Assembly: GCA_023402395.1 (NCBI GenBank)
Contig: JAEYGI010000008.1
Location: forward strand, 1-64,000
DNA length: 64,000 nt
Reading direction: 5' to 3'
Origin: Bacillota bacterium
Lineage (GTDB): Bacteria; Bacillota; UBA4882; UBA8346
A model generated the notes under the pieces. That model did no database searches, was not told where the DNA came from, and saw only the letters and a program-made list of their open reading frames with translations. Each line of letters opens with the position of its first letter. The stretch's first letter is position 1. The translations under genes were made by a program, and so were the position numbers. Of this stretch, positions 26,571 to 33,709 are shown piece by piece.

Positions 26571-26616
26571 TTGACCAAAGTCAAAGTTTGACCAAAGTCA
26601 AAGTTTTTGCTATAAT
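26571..26616 (+). promoter_or_regulatory. Promoter with tandem palindromic operator
   Basis: A 17-base unit is repeated twice in direct order (26571-26587 and 26588-26604). Each contains the palindrome TTGAC-CAAA-GTCAA. The second copy supplies the -35 (TTGACC, 26588-26593), which stands 17 bases before a perfect TATAAT (26611-26616). A dimeric repressor binding both copies would block the promoter of the beta-barrel gene. The regulator is not identifiable from the site. Confidence 0.75.
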
Positions 26617-26690
26617 TGGTGAGAATCTACCCCAAAGGCAAATTTTACATTAATCTACAATTTGCCGAAATAATGAGGAGGTATTTTGTT

Positions 26691-27356
26691 TTGAGATTCT
26701 TACTGATTTTAGCGGTCCTGGGTTTGCTGTTCGGTTTGACGGCTACCGGCGCGTCGGCTACCGTTTTGTTTTACCTTGACGGCGTGGTGGACGGCGAGGT
26801 CGATCGCAGCGGCCATCCCGCAGTCACCGGCGAGGATGATTTGAAGACCACCATCGTTTCCGCTGGAACCATTTTTAAGGATCGCTATAAAGTCGGCGCC
26901 GAATATGGCTGGGGTTCCATTGATAGCAACACCGGTTCGGACGATCTGACCTTGTGGAGCGTTAAAGGCGGCTACCGGTTTGTCAACGCCCGGGCGTTCA
27001 AAATGGACGTCGTTGTCGCGCCGCTCAATATCAAAACTGACAGCCTGAAGCTGAAGGGCACGATGGTGGGAGTGGATATAGCCCAATATTTTTCCACCAA
27101 GGCGTTTTTGACTCTTACCTACGCGCTGAACAACAGCTCCACCTTTGAGCATGATACCCTGGGTACCGACGATTCGGCGGCGCTCTCGCTGCTCCGGCTC
27201 AAGTTTCATTATTTCCTCAATGACAATCTCGGATTGGTCGCCGGGTTCACCGTATTAAAGTATGAAGCCGAAGTGACCCATCCTTTGGCTGGACCATTGG
27301 GTAAGATGAAAGCCGACATGGGCGGCCCTACCGTCGGGTTGGTCTATAAGTTCTAA
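26691..27356 (+). CDS. Putative outer-membrane beta-barrel protein, small
   Basis: 221 residues from TTG at 26691, chosen because GAGGAGG ends nine bases upstream; upstream in-frame starts lie on or before the ribosome site. Signal peptide 1-24 ends GASA. The mature part is about eight to ten alternating strands (YKVGAEYGWGSID, LWSVKGGYRFVNA, LTLTYALNN) and ends GPTVGLVYKF with a terminal Phe, as in OmpA/OmpW-sized barrels. Expression is controlled by a strong promoter overlapped by two palindromes, so it is probably induced by a specific signal. Together with the barrel at 20-21 kb it supports a diderm envelope. Confidence 0.65.
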   Translation: MRFLLILAVLGLLFGLTATGASATVLFYLDGVVDGEVDRSGHPAVTGEDDLKTTIVSAGTIFKDRYKVGAEYGWGSIDSNTGSDDLTLWSVKGGYRFVNARAFKMDVVVAPLNIKTDSLKLKGTMVGVDIAQYFSTKAFLTLTYALNNSSTFEHDTLGTDDSAALSLLRLKFHYFLNDNLGLVAGFTVLKYEAEVTHPLAGPLGKMKADMGGPTVGLVYKF

Positions 27357-27459
27357 TCCGGAAAATTCCTTTCCCGGCGGCGGTCGCGCCGCAAATGACA
27401 GCATTGGCTTTATTATTTATTACTTATTTTAGTTCGGAAATTTTTGCAACCGGAATCCA

Positions 27460-27498
27460 AAGGGCGGAGCGAGCTTCCTAAAGCTCGCCCCGCCCTTA
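27460..27498 (+). terminator. Long GC-rich hairpin
   Basis: AAGGGCGG...AGCTT and AAGCTCG...CCGCCCTT arms form a long imperfect stem about 100 bases after the barrel gene. Only a short T-run follows, so a terminator role is tentative. Confidence 0.45.
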
Positions 27499-27543
27499 TT
27501 ACGCAATCCGCTTACCCGCCGCCGGTTCACATCAGTCAATTTA

Positions 27544-27803
27544 ATATCCACATTAGGTCGGCGGTTATCCACAAGTAATGGCCGGTTATCCACATTCAGT
27601 AGCAAAATATCCACATTTAGTTATTAAATATCCACATTCAGTAACAAAATGTGGATTGGGAGTGACCCCCATAGTTCATTTATTCACAGAATATCCACAT
27701 TTAGTTACTGAATATCCACATTCTTTTACTCTATGAAATGTTTTAGTTACTGAATATCCACATTTCGCAACAAAATATCCACATTCTGTTACTGAATGTG
27801 GAT
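27544..27803 (+). repeat. 21-bp-register array of DnaA-box-like motifs (array A)
   Basis: The 9-mers ATATCCACA or TTATCCACA occur at 27544, 27565, 27586, 27607, 27628, 27691, 27712, 27754 and 27775, every one at a multiple of 21 bases from the first. Two positions in the same register (27649, 27796) carry the inverted form ATGTGGATT, and TTATTCACA lies at 27680. TTATCCACA is the perfect bacterial DnaA-box consensus; ATATCCACA differs at the first base. Between boxes the unit is roughly TTYAGTTACTGA. The region is non-coding. A matching array on the other strand is at 47.4 kb. Confidence 0.8.
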
Positions 27804-27867
27804 TGGGAACGACTCCCACAGTTCATTTCGGATCCGTCAAGCAAAATGGGCAAACTTAATTGTCCGG

Positions 27868-28014
27868 TTATTTCTGATCGTGCTCAGGTTGGTGGCCGTC
27901 GTGATTATGGCCGTGGGGATCTTTTTCCTTTTCGGCGGTCTCTTCCTCATCATCGCCAAACAGTTCGTCCATATCATCCAGATCGTCCAGAATGCCATGT
28001 TTTCCCTCATGCAT
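27868..28014 (-). CDS. Small acidic, histidine-rich protein
   Basis: A 48-residue protein from ATG at 28014 with an excellent GAGGAGGTGAT ribosome site. It opens MHEGKHGILDDLDDMDELFG, continues with a Glu/Asp-rich stretch and ends with the metal-binding-like tail HGHNHDGHQPEHDQK (six His in about 15 residues counting MHEGKH separately). It follows the metal ATPase and the unknown 194-residue gene in the same direction, 32 bases after the latter, so it is probably the last gene of that operon. A role in binding or buffering a divalent metal is inference from composition and context. It is too short for usual gene callers. Confidence 0.7.
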   Translation of the reverse strand: MHEGKHGILDDLDDMDELFGDDEEETAEKEKDPHGHNHDGHQPEHDQK

Positions 28015-28046
28015 GATATCACCTCCTCATTCGGCCAATGCGCCGT

Positions 28047-28631
28047 TTAATCGATATCCACCAGGACCAGCTTCTTCCGGCGATAATTGCTTTCACAAAT
28101 ATCAATCCAGTTCTCCGGGATATCCGAAAGCGGGAAGCTGCCCACCAAAACGCGGTCAATCGCACCGGGATAAATGCTTTTATCTTCACTGACCACATCG
28201 CTATCCCAGCACAGGATCTCAAAGCCGTGCTTATAAACGGCTAAAACCTGTTGGTCCAAATCGATATAATACTGCCAGCGGCAGCGCCATCCCGGAATAA
28301 AGGTTTCATAGTCAACCAGATACGGAAATCCGTCCGCCAAAGGCTCGATGACGTTTCTGGTATATTTCAGCGCGGTCGTCCAGGTAAAGTCGTCGCTCCA
28401 GGTTTGCTCGGGCATATATTTCCGGTACGCCTCCCGTTGCTCCGGGGTCATCGGATCGTCCTCGTCAACCAGGGTGATGCCGTCATAGATGGCCGACAGC
28501 TGATCGAGCGTGTGCTCCCGGCAAAAGCGCGCCACTTTTTTTCCCAAGGCGCGCAACTGAGCGTTGCGATGGCAATAGCAGGACTTGTTGACGCCGCCTT
28601 TTCTCAAGACCAGAATCCCTTTTTTGGACAT
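28047..28631 (-). CDS. Unknown protein in the metal-ATPase operon
   Basis: 194 residues, no signal peptide or membrane segment, rich in Tyr and Trp and acidic overall. It contains a Cys-His segment near the N-terminus (KSCYCHRNAQLRALGKK) and further isolated Cys residues. I do not recognise a family. It starts 21 bases after the P-type ATPase gene and is followed by the His-rich 48-mer, so co-expression with metal export is likely. The CYCH motif might bind metal, but this is speculation. Ribosome site AAGGAAG. Confidence 0.6.
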   Translation of the reverse strand: MSKKGILVLRKGGVNKSCYCHRNAQLRALGKKVARFCREHTLDQLSAIYDGITLVDEDDPMTPEQREAYRKYMPEQTWSDDFTWTTALKYTRNVIEPLADGFPYLVDYETFIPGWRCRWQYYIDLDQQVLAVYKHGFEILCWDSDVVSEDKSIYPGAIDRVLVGSFPLSDIPENWIDICESNYRRKKLVLVDID

Positions 28632-28652
28632 CGGAAATCTTCCTTCTTCCCG

Positions 28653-30605
28653 TTAGTTTTCGCCCGGATACTTCCAGCGCAGCAAGGTGGAGGAGTTAAG
28701 CACCACGAAGATGGAAGACGCATTGTGTACGATCGCGGCCAGAATCGGGTTTAAAAACCCCAGTCCCGAACAGACGACACCGATGACATTGACCAGAACC
28801 GCAAAGATCCAGATGTTTTGCTTGATCACGCCAAAGGTGCGGCGGCAGAGGCTGAAGATGGCGGGAAGCGATTCAATGGTGTCGGACATCAGAGTGATGG
28901 AAGCGGCTTCCACCGCGACATCGGTACCGGCCGCGCCCATCGCGATCCCGACATCGGCCAGCATCAGCGCGGGGGCGTCGTTGACGCCGTCTCCGACCAT
29001 CGCCACCACCGCGCCGTTGTGCTGCATGGCCCGGATGGCTTCCAGCTTCTGTTCGGGCAGGAGGTTTGCTTTGAATTCAGTGATGCCGAGTTCGTCGCTG
29101 ATGGCCTTCGCGGTATGTTCATTGTCGCCGGTCAGCATGACAATGCGTTGGATCCCGCTTTGCTTAAGCCGCCGGATCGTTTCCGGCGCCGACTCGCGAA
29201 TGGCGTCGGCCACGGCGACCGCGCCGAGCACCCGGTTGTCCTTGGTTGCGATTAACGCCGTCCGGCCCAGTGCTTCCTGACGATTCACAAAGTTCTCAAT
29301 GTCTTTGTCCCCCTGGGGAGCGCCGGCGAGCCGCTTTTTATTGGAAACCTCATAGACCGCGCCGCCGTCCGTCACTCGGACGCCCCGACCGAACAGCATC
29401 TCAAAATCCCCATTGGGAATATCATTCATCGCGATCTGCTTCCGGCCCGTCAAGTAGCCTATAATCGCCTTGGCAAGGGGATGCCCGGAGTTCTTTTCCG
29501 CGACGGCCAGCGCATAGAGGAAATCCTGCTCCGCGGTTCCGGCCGCCGTCATACTGGCGACGACTTCCGGAGCGCCTTTGGTCAGGGTCCCCGTTTTATC
29601 CAGGCACAAGGCGGTCACTTTGGCGCAGGTTTCAATGGCAATGCCGCCTTTGATCAGCACGCCGCGCTTGGCCCGGTTGCCCACGCTGGCCACGACCGCG
29701 GTGGGAGTAGCCAGCACCAAGGCGCACGGGCAGGCAATTACCAGGATGGTCATGACCCGCATGATATCCCGGGTGAGCCAATACGTCAGCGCGCAACTGA
29801 TCAGAATGACGGGCAAAAAGTATTGCGCAAAGCGGTCGGCCGTCTTTTGCGCTTGGCCTTTATTGTCCTGCGCCGCTTTGACGGTCTGGATGATCTTCCC
29901 CAGCACCGTGTCGTTACCCAGTTTTTGCGCTTCGATTTCAATTACGCCGTTCTGATTGAGCGTCCCGACCAATACTTTATCGCCGGCGCTTTTGTCAACC
30001 GGCATGGATTCGCCGGTGATCGCGGCTTCGTTAATCGCGGCCTGCCCCTTGACAATCACCCCGTCGACCGCGATTTTCTCACCGGCCCGCACCTGAATCA
30101 AGCTGCCCTTGCGCACCTGCTTCAGGGGAACTTCGGTAAAGACCCCATCGACCAGCATGCGGCAGGTTGGGGGAACCAAACGGATCAATTCCCGCACCGC
30201 ATTTTTGGTTTTTTCCATGGTCAGGTCTTCTAGAAATTCGCCAAAAATCATCATGAACGCTACAATCGCGCCCGACAAGTACTCGCCCACCGCGGCCGTG
30301 CCGATCAGCGCCAGCACCACCAGCATCCCCGCGGTAATCTTCTTTTTGGCGAGGGTTGCTTCAAAAGTGGATTTAAAAACCATATATCCCCCCAATCCCA
30401 GGGGGATCAGAGCCAAGGGAAAGGGCAGAAGCTTGGCCCAGAGCCAATCAAACAGGATGCTCGCGGCGATCAGCGCCGCTAAAACCGTGGGAAAAACAAA
30501 GGCCCGGTAACTAAAACCCGGTTTGGTTCTGGATCGCTCCTGCTTTTTATTCCCGATTGCAACGTTTTTGTTTTGGGTCGGTTCTGTTTCCGTAGCCGTC
30601 GCCAT
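28653..30605 (-). CDS. P1B-type heavy-metal-translocating ATPase
   Basis: 650 residues with the full P-type core: TGES actuator motif (AITGESMPVDKSAGD), transmembrane CPC (residues 292-294, IACPCAL), phosphorylation Asp336 in DKTGTLTKG, the P1B-specific SGHPLA, and GDGVNDAPALMLADVG. About eight membrane helices; no N-terminal metal-binding domain, only a Lys/Gln-rich tail. The last helix reads AAIVHNASSIFVVLNSS, which is neither the copper MxxSS nor the zinc DxG pattern, so the ion is left open (divalent metal favoured). Transcribed from a strong promoter with a CsoR-type operator. Confidence 0.9.
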   Translation of the reverse strand: MATATETEPTQNKNVAIGNKKQERSRTKPGFSYRAFVFPTVLAALIAASILFDWLWAKLLPFPLALIPLGLGGYMVFKSTFEATLAKKKITAGMLVVLALIGTAAVGEYLSGAIVAFMMIFGEFLEDLTMEKTKNAVRELIRLVPPTCRMLVDGVFTEVPLKQVRKGSLIQVRAGEKIAVDGVIVKGQAAINEAAITGESMPVDKSAGDKVLVGTLNQNGVIEIEAQKLGNDTVLGKIIQTVKAAQDNKGQAQKTADRFAQYFLPVILISCALTYWLTRDIMRVMTILVIACPCALVLATPTAVVASVGNRAKRGVLIKGGIAIETCAKVTALCLDKTGTLTKGAPEVVASMTAAGTAEQDFLYALAVAEKNSGHPLAKAIIGYLTGRKQIAMNDIPNGDFEMLFGRGVRVTDGGAVYEVSNKKRLAGAPQGDKDIENFVNRQEALGRTALIATKDNRVLGAVAVADAIRESAPETIRRLKQSGIQRIVMLTGDNEHTAKAISDELGITEFKANLLPEQKLEAIRAMQHNGAVVAMVGDGVNDAPALMLADVGIAMGAAGTDVAVEAASITLMSDTIESLPAIFSLCRRTFGVIKQNIWIFAVLVNVIGVVCSGLGFLNPILAAIVHNASSIFVVLNSSTLLRWKYPGEN

Positions 30606-30663
30606 TTTGCGTCCTTCCTAGAAATATGTGTAAATAATTTTGACGCTTTGGGAGAACAACCTC

Positions 30664-30684
30664 TATCCCCCCGTGGGGGTTATT
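30664..30684 (-). promoter_or_regulatory. CsoR-type operator before the metal ATPase
   Basis: On the minus strand AATAACCCCC is followed by AC and GGGGGGATA: a pseudo-palindrome of C and G runs in AT flanks, the form of operator bound by CsoR/RcnR repressors. It lies about 2-22 bases after the predicted transcription start. A nearly equal site is in the leader of the M20 peptidase gene. Confidence 0.65.
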
Positions 30685-30692
30685 TGATTATT

Positions 30693-30721
30693 AATATATT
30701 CTTCGTTTGGATTTTTGTCAA
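30693..30721 (-). promoter_or_regulatory. Sigma-A promoter of the metal ATPase operon
   Basis: TTGACA (30721-30716), 17-base spacer, TATATT (30698-30693), followed at once by the C/G-tract operator. Confidence 0.75.
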
Positions 30722-30763
30722 GGGTATCGAGGCGTATCCGAAATTTGAAATTTATAAACAAAT

Positions 30764-31810
30764 TTACAAATCCCGCCACGCCAACTGTTCGAGGATGGCG
30801 GAGAGGCACGTATACGCCAATTGCAGGGATTTTATTGTAATATACTCGTTTGCTCCGTGAATCCCCCGCAGGTTATTCCGGGGATCAAGCGGGAAAAATC
30901 CCCAGGTTTCAATGCCCCGGTCGCGAAAGAAGCGGTTATCGCTGTACCCGGGTGTGATCAAGGGCATCACCCGGTAAGACGGATCCAGCGATTCCAACTC
31001 CCGTTGAAACACGGCGAGATGTTGCAGCTTTTTTCCCGTCCAGGGCTGGCACTGGTTTTGCTGTTGTTCCAGGTATTTTCCCAACCCTTCAGAAAAGTGC
31101 TTCACCGGGATATGCCGCTGATAGTGGTTGGTTGGTAACGTATCGATATAATGCAAGGTGTTTTCATCAAAGAAACCTTGTCTGAAGGCGCGCTCGTAAT
31201 CAGCTTTCAGCGCTCCGGGATCAAGCGACAACTGATGCGTTTCATCCCGCGTTTGGCCCATTTCACCCGTTTGCAGGGTAAAATACCACTGATTTTGACA
31301 AGGCACGGGGTATCCTCCGCCTTCGCCGATGACCAGATTCACCCGATCAAATACATCCGTATGTTCAATCAGCCACTTGGCGCCGGTTTGACCGCCGTCT
31401 TCCTCACCCGCCACGGCCGCAAACAGAATCGTCTTCCGGGGACGATGGTTTTGACATCGCAGCGATTTGACGATCTGCGCCAGCACGGCGACATTTCCTT
31501 TGCAGTCCAAGGCGCCCCTTCCAATCACGCGGTCCGCGGTGATCACTGCTTGGGCGGGGGTATAACCAGCCAGAGCTTGTTCATTTTCGGTATCAAGATG
31601 GGAGAGCAGCAAAATGCTTTCTTTTTCTTCCCCGGGGATGCAGGCCAGAATGCTGCCGCGCCCGGCAAACGGCTCGAAACAGCGGTGCGAAACGTTCCAT
31701 TGCCGGAAATAACGGCTGAGATAGCGCACCGCGACCATTTCATTCATGGCAGCGCGCGTCGTGTCGATGTTAATCAAATCCCGTATTAAGGCCGCGAGAT
31801 CAGTAATCAC
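30764..31810 (-). CDS. M20-family metallopeptidase
   Basis: 348 residues from GTG at 31810 with GGAGGTAAT upstream. Zinc ligands of the ArgE/DapE/carboxypeptidase G2 clan are seen in LLSHLDTEN, RGALDCKGN (bridging Asp), AGEEDGGQTG (catalytic and metal Glu), and near the end GIHGANEY (His). The region between, normally a dimerisation lid, is unusual in sequence. Substrate is an N-acyl amino acid or small peptide, not further defined. The promoter and leader operator match those of the metal ATPase, so it may belong to the metal regulon, perhaps degrading a metal-binding peptide or sparing a zinc enzyme; this is inference. Confidence 0.75.
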   Translation of the reverse strand: MITDLAALIRDLINIDTTRAAMNEMVAVRYLSRYFRQWNVSHRCFEPFAGRGSILACIPGEEKESILLLSHLDTENEQALAGYTPAQAVITADRVIGRGALDCKGNVAVLAQIVKSLRCQNHRPRKTILFAAVAGEEDGGQTGAKWLIEHTDVFDRVNLVIGEGGGYPVPCQNQWYFTLQTGEMGQTRDETHQLSLDPGALKADYERAFRQGFFDENTLHYIDTLPTNHYQRHIPVKHFSEGLGKYLEQQQNQCQPWTGKKLQHLAVFQRELESLDPSYRVMPLITPGYSDNRFFRDRGIETWGFFPLDPRNNLRGIHGANEYITIKSLQLAYTCLSAILEQLAWRDL

Positions 31811-31843
31811 GGGATTACCTCCACTCTGAGAGTGCGCATCGCA

Positions 31844-31864
31844 AATAACCCCATCCCGGGGATG
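31844..31864 (-). promoter_or_regulatory. Second CsoR-type operator
   Basis: On the plus strand AATAACCCC, five bases, then GGGGATG. It shares the AATAACCCC...GGGGAT frame and 21-base length with the operator before the ATPase and has the same place relative to the -10 of its promoter. Confidence 0.55.
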
Positions 31865-31878
31865 TGCATGTTGGATTT

Positions 31879-31906
31879 ATTATAACATTGGCGGGTGGCT
31901 TGTCAA
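31879..31906 (-). promoter_or_regulatory. Promoter of the M20 peptidase gene
   Basis: TTGACA (31906-31901) and TATAAT (31884-31879) with a 16-base spacer on the minus strand, about 60 bases before the GTG start. Divergent from the CsoR-type gene. Confidence 0.75.
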
Positions 31907-31990
31907 ACGCTATTGCGAAGTCGCATTAAATGGCTTACGATATAGAAAAGATATCGAAAAAGAATTATCGGATCGAGGAGGAAATATCAT

Positions 31991-32293
31991 ATGAGCCAGC
32001 CTCTCCACCCCCATATCCACTCTCCCGAAGATTACCAGAAGATGATCAACCGGATGTCGCGCATCATCGGCCATGCCAACGCCATTAAAACGATGATGGA
32101 AGAACAGCGGGATTGTCCGGAGATTCTAATTCAAATTTCCGCGGTGCAGTCCGCTCTCAATAATTTAGGAAAACTCTTGCTGAAGGGTCATATTGATCAA
32201 TGCGTAGTGCATGCGCTGGCCAACGCTAATGAACAGGAGCGGGAACGATCCTTAAAAAGCCTCAACGAAGCCATTGACAAGTTTATTCGTTGA
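31991..32293 (+). CDS. CsoR/RcnR-family metal-sensing repressor
   Basis: 100 residues, all helical, in the DUF156 family of four-helix repressors. Metal ligands are spaced as in copper CsoR: Cys in RDCPEIL, then His 25 residues on (KGHIDQC) and Cys four later, i.e. C-x24-H-x3-C. The N-terminus adds HPHIH, and RIIGHANAI has His where many members have Gln, so nickel, cobalt or zinc sensing is also possible. It would release the C/G-tract operators when metal binds. It is divergent from the M20 gene and its targets probably include the ATPase operon. GAGGAGG ribosome site. Confidence 0.85.
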   Translation: MSQPLHPHIHSPEDYQKMINRMSRIIGHANAIKTMMEEQRDCPEILIQISAVQSALNNLGKLLLKGHIDQCVVHALANANEQERERSLKSLNEAIDKFIR

Positions 32294-32468
32294 CCCAAAA
32301 AAGGCGGAATCGCCCATCCGGCCTGTTATGAAAAGTTTTCACGCCAAGTAAAGATCGTTTTCCTTTTCCCCCCAACTCTTCTGGTCCGTCCCTGAAATTT
32401 TATTGCGCGGCCGGAGACACTGTGCTATAATATTAAAGTATTGGAAAGAGCAAGAGAGGTGACACGCG

Positions 32469-32669
32469 TTGAAGGAAGGAATCCATCCGCAATACAATAA
32501 AGTCAAAGTAACCTGCGCTTGTGGCGAGTCGTTCGAATCCGGCTCCACCCGAAAGGAGATCCGGGTCGAAATTTGCTCCAAATGCCACCCGTTCTTTACC
32601 GGGAAACAGCGCATCGTCGATAGCGGCGGCCAAGTCGAAAAATTCAGAAAGCGTTTGGAAAAGAAATAG
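32469..32669 (+). CDS. rpmE: Ribosomal protein L31 (zinc-binding form)
   Basis: 66 residues from TTG at 32469 with GAGAGGTGA upstream. KEGIHPQYNKVKVTCACGES and EICSKCHPFFTGKQRIVDS are diagnostic for L31 of the large ribosomal subunit. The four zinc ligands of the C+ form (CAC...CSKC) are present. Normal length. Followed by the DUF1385 and prfA genes, the common order in Bacillota. A GC-rich hairpin (about 32681-32706) separates it from the next gene. Confidence 0.95.
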   Translation: MKEGIHPQYNKVKVTCACGESFESGSTRKEIRVEICSKCHPFFTGKQRIVDSGGQVEKFRKRLEKK

Positions 32670-32749
32670 TCAAGCAGTCGCAAGCGAGGAGAGCATCCTC
32701 GCTTGCTATGTAGTTGGACCTAAATAAGCAAATATAGGAAGGTGTGGCA

Positions 32750-33694
32750 ATGAAACAGCCTGAATTCAGCTACGGCGGGCAGGCGGTGATCGAGGGCGTG
32801 ATGATGCGCGGCCGGGAATATATGGCGGTCGCGGTTCGTAAAAATAACGGCGAGATCGTGATCAAAAAGGACCCGGTGGGTTCGGTCTCCAAAAAATACC
32901 CGGCCTTGAAGTGGCCCTTCATCCGGGGGGTGGTGTCGCTCTGCGAGTCGTTCGGCGTCGGGGTCAAGGCCTTGCTCTTTTCGGCCGATCAGTTCATGGA
33001 GGGCGAGGAGGAGGAGAAGCTGTCCGCCGGTGAAAGCGCGACGATGATCGCGGTGGCGGTGGCCATGACCATCGTGCTCTTCGTGGTATTGCCGCTGCTC
33101 GGCCGGATGTTCGTCGCCCGCTTTATTCCGGGGTATTTTTGGGAAAATATCTTCGAGAGTGTGCTGCGGTTCGTGATCTTCATCGGGTATATCGTGGCCG
33201 TATCCCGGCTCAAGGATATTCAGAGGGTCTTCGCCTATCACGGCGCGGAGCACAAGGTAATCAACACTTATGAAGCCAAGAAAGACCTGACTGTGGAGAA
33301 TACCCGCAATTACACTACGTTCCACCCCCGCTGCGGAACGAGCTTCTTGCTGTTCGTGGTGATTGTCAGCGCCGTGTTTTTTTCGTTCCTGAAATACGAC
33401 ACGATCTGGATGCGCCTGCTGTCGCGGATCATCCTGTTGCCGGTGGTGGCTGGCGTCTCCTATGAGATCATCAAGTTTACCGGAAGGCACCAGGACTTCT
33501 TCCTGTGGCGCTGGATGAGCCTGCCCGGCATGTGGCTGCAAAAGCTGACCACCCGGGAGCCGGACGACCAGCAGGTGGAAGTGGCTATCAATGCACTGGT
33601 GGCGGTGCTGAAGGAAGAAGCGCCGGTGATTGTCGGCGGACGGATCTATGCCGCCGAGAAGGTGGAGGTTGAATCGGCCGCGCCGGCCGGTTGA
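32750..33694 (+). CDS. DUF1385 membrane protein
   Basis: 314 residues from ATG at 32750 (AGGAAGG upstream; GTG 32744 is in frame). It begins FSYGGQAVIEGVMMRGREYM, the family signature, and carries YHGAEHKVINTYE and FHPRCGTSFLL, conserved His/Cys-containing segments that may bind metal, with about four membrane helices. The function is not known. The gene is regularly found between rpmE and prfA, and it is 15 bases from prfA here. Confidence 0.9.
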   Translation: MKQPEFSYGGQAVIEGVMMRGREYMAVAVRKNNGEIVIKKDPVGSVSKKYPALKWPFIRGVVSLCESFGVGVKALLFSADQFMEGEEEEKLSAGESATMIAVAVAMTIVLFVVLPLLGRMFVARFIPGYFWENIFESVLRFVIFIGYIVAVSRLKDIQRVFAYHGAEHKVINTYEAKKDLTVENTRNYTTFHPRCGTSFLLFVVIVSAVFFSFLKYDTIWMRLLSRIILLPVVAGVSYEIIKFTGRHQDFFLWRWMSLPGMWLQKLTTREPDDQQVEVAINALVAVLKEEAPVIVGGRIYAAEKVEVESAAPAG

Positions 33695-33709
33695 GCTTGA
33701 GGTGATTTG

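Noticed and set aside
27544..27803. CRISPR array
   Set aside because: Units are 21 bases with no separate unique spacers of 30 or more bases, and no cas genes are present.
27544..27803. Chromosomal origin of replication
   Set aside because: DnaA-box-like motifs are present, but there is no dnaA, dnaN, rpmH or obvious AT-rich unwinding region, and a second array exists 20 kb away.
32681..32706. Strong terminator between rpmE and the DUF1385 gene
   Set aside because: A hairpin exists, but it has no T-run, so it is mentioned only with rpmE.
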